From the NCBI GenBank assembly GCA_016801885.1, contig CM028889.1, positions 17,068,501 through 17,132,500 on the forward strand: DNA of 64,000 nt, written 5' to 3'. Below the pieces are notes generated by a model, which saw only the letters and a program-made list of their open reading frames with translations, had not been told where the DNA came from and made no database searches. Made by a program: the position numbers and the translations under genes. The first letter of the stretch is position 1; every line of letters starts with the position of its first letter. The DNA is from Toxotes chatareus. Taxonomy: Eukaryota; Chordata; Actinopteri; Toxotidae. Shown here one piece after another: positions 60,481-64,000 of this stretch.

Positions 60481-63400
60481 CTTCTTAGCTTCATCTTGCC
60501 TGTGTGTTTAAGAGGCTTCTGCAAATGTTTACTGAAACTAGCAGTGTAAAGCAAACAATTGCCTACTAAGAAAAAAATTGTCTGTGTTTGAATGATTCAG
60601 CAATAACCTCGGGAGAAAAACATTTATCAGTCAGTACATTATACAAGTATACAAGTACGTGTTAACAATACACATACAGTAATTCAAGAAATAACTTCAC
60701 AATTCTTAAAAGATGCATTCACTCTGAGGATTATGTCCTCACAACAAGCAAGTATTTCAGACAGTCATTTCCATGCCATCTTTATCATTGCTTGTTATCT
60801 GGAAACATGTATTGTTTCCTTGCACTCCATCTTCTCTACACTGGAGGGTCTAATTTCCATTTATATTGCTACTTAATTCTCACAATTGCCCATGGTGAGG
60901 TTAACTCAGGGAGCACCCTGACACAGCAGACAGGCACCTCACTGGGCCAGCAGAGTGTACAGATATGTGTACTGAGATGACTCCTCATGGGTCAACTGAA
61001 TGTCAGTATGACGGAAGGGTCAAGTAGAGAGTGAGTGTGTGTGAGTCTGAGTGTGTGTTTAAAGCTAGCAGAAGGGAGGAATAGGTGTATAATAGAGTTA
61101 TTAGGCATTAGTAGGTATTTAAAGTGTGAATGTGTAGTTTGTTGACACATGGGATTGATTGGCAACTCCTTGCGTTTTGTCATGATAAGAAAATGAACAT
61201 GTGATACTGCTCTGCAACCTTTAGATGAAAATGCTCATGGAACAGAGACTGATGTTTTATTCAATGAACTGAAATATATTTTATTCCTTCACTCTCACAC
61301 CCTGAGTGGCCCCAGATAAGAAAGCTGTCAAGTTCCTATCCTACATTGTAGCTCCATTCCTGAAGCGACATAGCATTGGTATTTTGTCCTTGGTTAAGCA
61401 CATGTCTGCATTAACATGAATCCGCAGTCCAACTACTCTGTAACCCAGGTAATATTACTCTGTAAATATTTATATTAACATTGGTTCTACTCCCATGTCT
61501 GTGTCATGCAAAATGGCCAAGTTATGAAGGGTAAAAGTTAATGCGTTGTTTGCTGTGTGATGACACCTAGTCGCACAGCAGAAGTTTCTGTAGTCCTTTC
61601 ATAGCCTTTAATGTATAGTAGGTCTCTGTAATTTCATGATTTGGAGGACTCTACCTCATTATATTGTTAATTGAATTAATTGGTGTTTAACTCCTGTTTA
61701 TTTATTACTATCACTGAACATCCTCTCGACAGCTAACTAGTCCTGTGTGTCCTCTGTTCTGAGTTATTACTGGATCTGCTGCGTGGCGGTTGTTTAGGCA
61801 CTTTTCTTAGTTCTTTCTTTAGTTTAGTTTAGTTTTTCCCATTTTTGAGTTGTTTTGACCTTCTTTTTCAAGTTCTTTTTTTGTGTTTGTCCTTCAAGAT
61901 TTCATCAGTCTTATTTTACCTCCTCTAGACTTTTATAGCTCTCTTTGTTAAGCTGTGCACATTTTAATCTTTAGCTGAGGCAAACTGAATGGACCTAAGT
62001 TTGTATATTTTTATACTTCAGTTAGGCTTGCTTAAATAGTAATTTGAAAGTTTTGTCGTCCTGCCAATGAAGTTACTTTCAAGACTAATCATCTAGTCTA
62101 GTTAAGGAACGTCACCTCCGTGGAAGAACCTTGAGTGAAGTCAGCACCAAGCACTTCGGGTAGAAGTGAAAGGGGTTGAGCGATGCTGAAAAGTAGGCAA
62201 AAACTCCTTGTGCTGTCTGTGATAAGAGTTGATGTTGGAAAGTGATCTGAATTATTAATTTTAAGTCCCAAGGAAGTCGGTTATTTCCCTGAACATTTTG
62301 TTTTGTCATTCAAAAATCCACTTTTATCCATCTGTTTGATTCTGACCTCTTCTTTGTGTGTTCATTATTTATGCTTCATTATTCAGTATAGACATTTAGC
62401 TATAAATGAATCCTCATTTATTGGCAAGTCGCAGTCTTTCAGAGCAGAGACAGAGATCCCTGAAGCAAGAGCTTAAACTCCTGATTATAAGACTGGTTCA
62501 TTTGATTTATCTATTTTACTTCAATTGAGGGTAGTGTCTCAATTTTCAACTTTCAACTAGTGGCTGCTGCAGATGACATCTGAAACAAAACCTCTTTTCT
62601 CCAAAATGCAGACAACCGGAGAATCACACACATTTTATTTGGAGCTTGACACAGAATTTTATGTGCAGAGACAAATCATGTGGTTGATTTTATTGTCCAA
62701 AGTGTAAATCTGTCTGATGATGGTTGTAAACTGGGCCCCAAATCACCTGCTGTGACATCTTCCCTTGCATTATCACAACGACTGAGAGGCTCTGTGAGCT
62801 ACACAGCACAAACTGGATGTCTTCGTCATTACAAGTGCGGCTGTGTGAGCAAGAGAGATACACAACACTTTTGTATGAGATTATGTTGCTGTATATTAGT
62901 TTATACTCTGTGTACCATCACTAAAAATATCATCTTGTTGCTAACTTGCTCATCATGTGTTTATTATTTACAGGCACGTAGCTACAGTCTACCGTCACTT
63001 CCAGATACAGCAGGGAGTTTCTGAAGTGTCAGGTATCATCCTCAGCGCTGCCTGGGCAGAGTGGGACTGCTGGGTGGAGGAGCCACCAGGTCCTGGGAGA
63101 CTAGAATGGAAAGAGATTGCGATTGATTTCTGGCTGAGGTGACACCTCTTCACTTCTTCACAGGTGCATTCACTGTGAGAGTGTTGTGGTCCAGACTGCT
63201 GCATCATCTGGGCCCTATTTATTCGTACCATGGTTGAAGATGGATAGCTGTTATTGAGTAATCTGGTTTGTGGGGTTGGACCAGTCCATTTAACAAAACT
63301 AATGTCCAAAGATAATTCAATAAACATTTACATTTACATCTGCAGCACAGGTTTTTGCTTTGAAAGATGAAGTAGAGACCTGCTGAACATCAATCAGTTT

Positions 63401-64000
63401 CAGGTTTAAAATTGATGTGACTCTTTCTTTTAGCCCTGGAGAAATGACTTTTCTATTTTTTAGGGAGAGGAAGTTCCCGTCATTAGCTCAGCTACACCAG
63501 GTAGGTACTTTGCTGAGCAGCCTAAACACAAATATGAATTGTTCAAAACATTAGATGGGAGAAATAGGGAGCTCTGAGTTTTTCAGCAGTGAGATGTTGG
63601 TGTTGCAGTTCATTCACTCTGCGGTTTAGGGTTGACTGTTAAGGGTCAGTGTTGTAGCAACATTTTTCTTGTCCCTGCAAGCAAATAAGAATCAAGGCTT
63701 ACTTTGCTATTCCAAAAATCTAACTGATTTGAGTTTCCTGATTTAAAATCTTATAGTGCAGTGGTGAAGAATGTCTCATATCTAGTTATTTTTGATTACT
63801 CTTGGAAAAGAGTGGAAGGCTGTGTCTTCCAAATGGTGAAAGGAACTAAAGAAAACCTCCTGCAACAAGAGCACTGTAGCTTCTTCAATGCAATAAGCCT
63901 GTTGGTGAGTTTGGACTCTTCATAGGTGTTGATGAAAACAACAATATAAAGTTTCACTGATGAAAACACTATGAGATGATGCTACAGAAGATCAGAGGCA
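60481..64000. other. Non-coding stretch with two weak exon-like segments
   Basis: T-rich sequence at 61790-61880 includes short TTTAG repeats. Two intervals have exon-like borders. The first is 62974-63032, after the acceptor TTATTATTTACAG and before CAG|GTATCA. The second is 63464-63500, after TTCTATTTTTTAG and before CAG|GTAGGT. Joining them puts a stop in frame, so they are not consecutive coding exons of one message. They may be non-coding exons or chance. Confidence 0.4.

Overview
The window looks like nuclear DNA from a ray-finned fish, probably a spiny-rayed (percomorph) teleost. The base composition is moderately AT-rich and there are many CA/GT microsatellites. Several interspersed repeats match consensus sequences I remember from teleost genomes: the LINE 3' tail ending in (CCATCC)n, the repeat containing 'TGGATGGATTG', the 'CTTCCACCACT' hAT-like MITE, and a tRNA-Lys-derived SINE. 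No long coding sequence, rRNA or intact tRNA gene is visible. Every long reading frame is short, lacks a recognisable domain, and is best explained by chance or by repeats. The window is therefore mostly intergenic or intronic.

The only place that looks like the start of a gene is a CpG-rich block around 39.56-40.45 kb. Read on the minus strand it has a GC-rich leader, a short open start (MYQGHLQ) and an excellent splice donor (CAG|GTAAGT). If this is real, a gene starts here and runs leftward, and most of 1-40 kb would be its first intron or introns. About 530 bp inside that intron lie two perfect cAMP response elements 15 bp apart and a palindromic E-box. A second, weaker minus-strand exon candidate lies at 24.37-24.49 kb.

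Layout: 1-5.75 kb, unremarkable non-coding DNA. 5.76-6.63 kb, a non-autonomous hAT-like transposon with perfect 14-bp terminal inverted repeats and a remnant of a spliced transposase-like gene. 8.19-8.44 and 9.97-10.38 kb, a very recent templated insertion: a 254-bp segment was copied about 1.86 kb away and is flanked by a 79-bp direct duplication, all without a mismatch. 16.5-20.6 kb, microsatellites and two copies of one dispersed repeat family. 24.6-25.1 kb, a degenerate tandem repeat carrying a perfect estrogen response element and a perfect DR1. 25.7-26.8 kb, three G-quadruplex motifs. 28.4-28.9 kb, a dispersed repeat. 31.1 kb, an AT palindrome. 39.5-41.1 kb, the promoter-like block, a 116-bp truncated LINE with a 13-bp target duplication, and a compound microsatellite. 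41.7-60.5 kb, scattered MITE, LINE and SINE fragments with probable conserved non-coding stretches between them, including a perfect DR4 at 55.49 kb. 60.5-64 kb, non-coding apart from two weak exon-like segments.

All family assignments come from memory of consensus sequences and motifs. No database search was possible.
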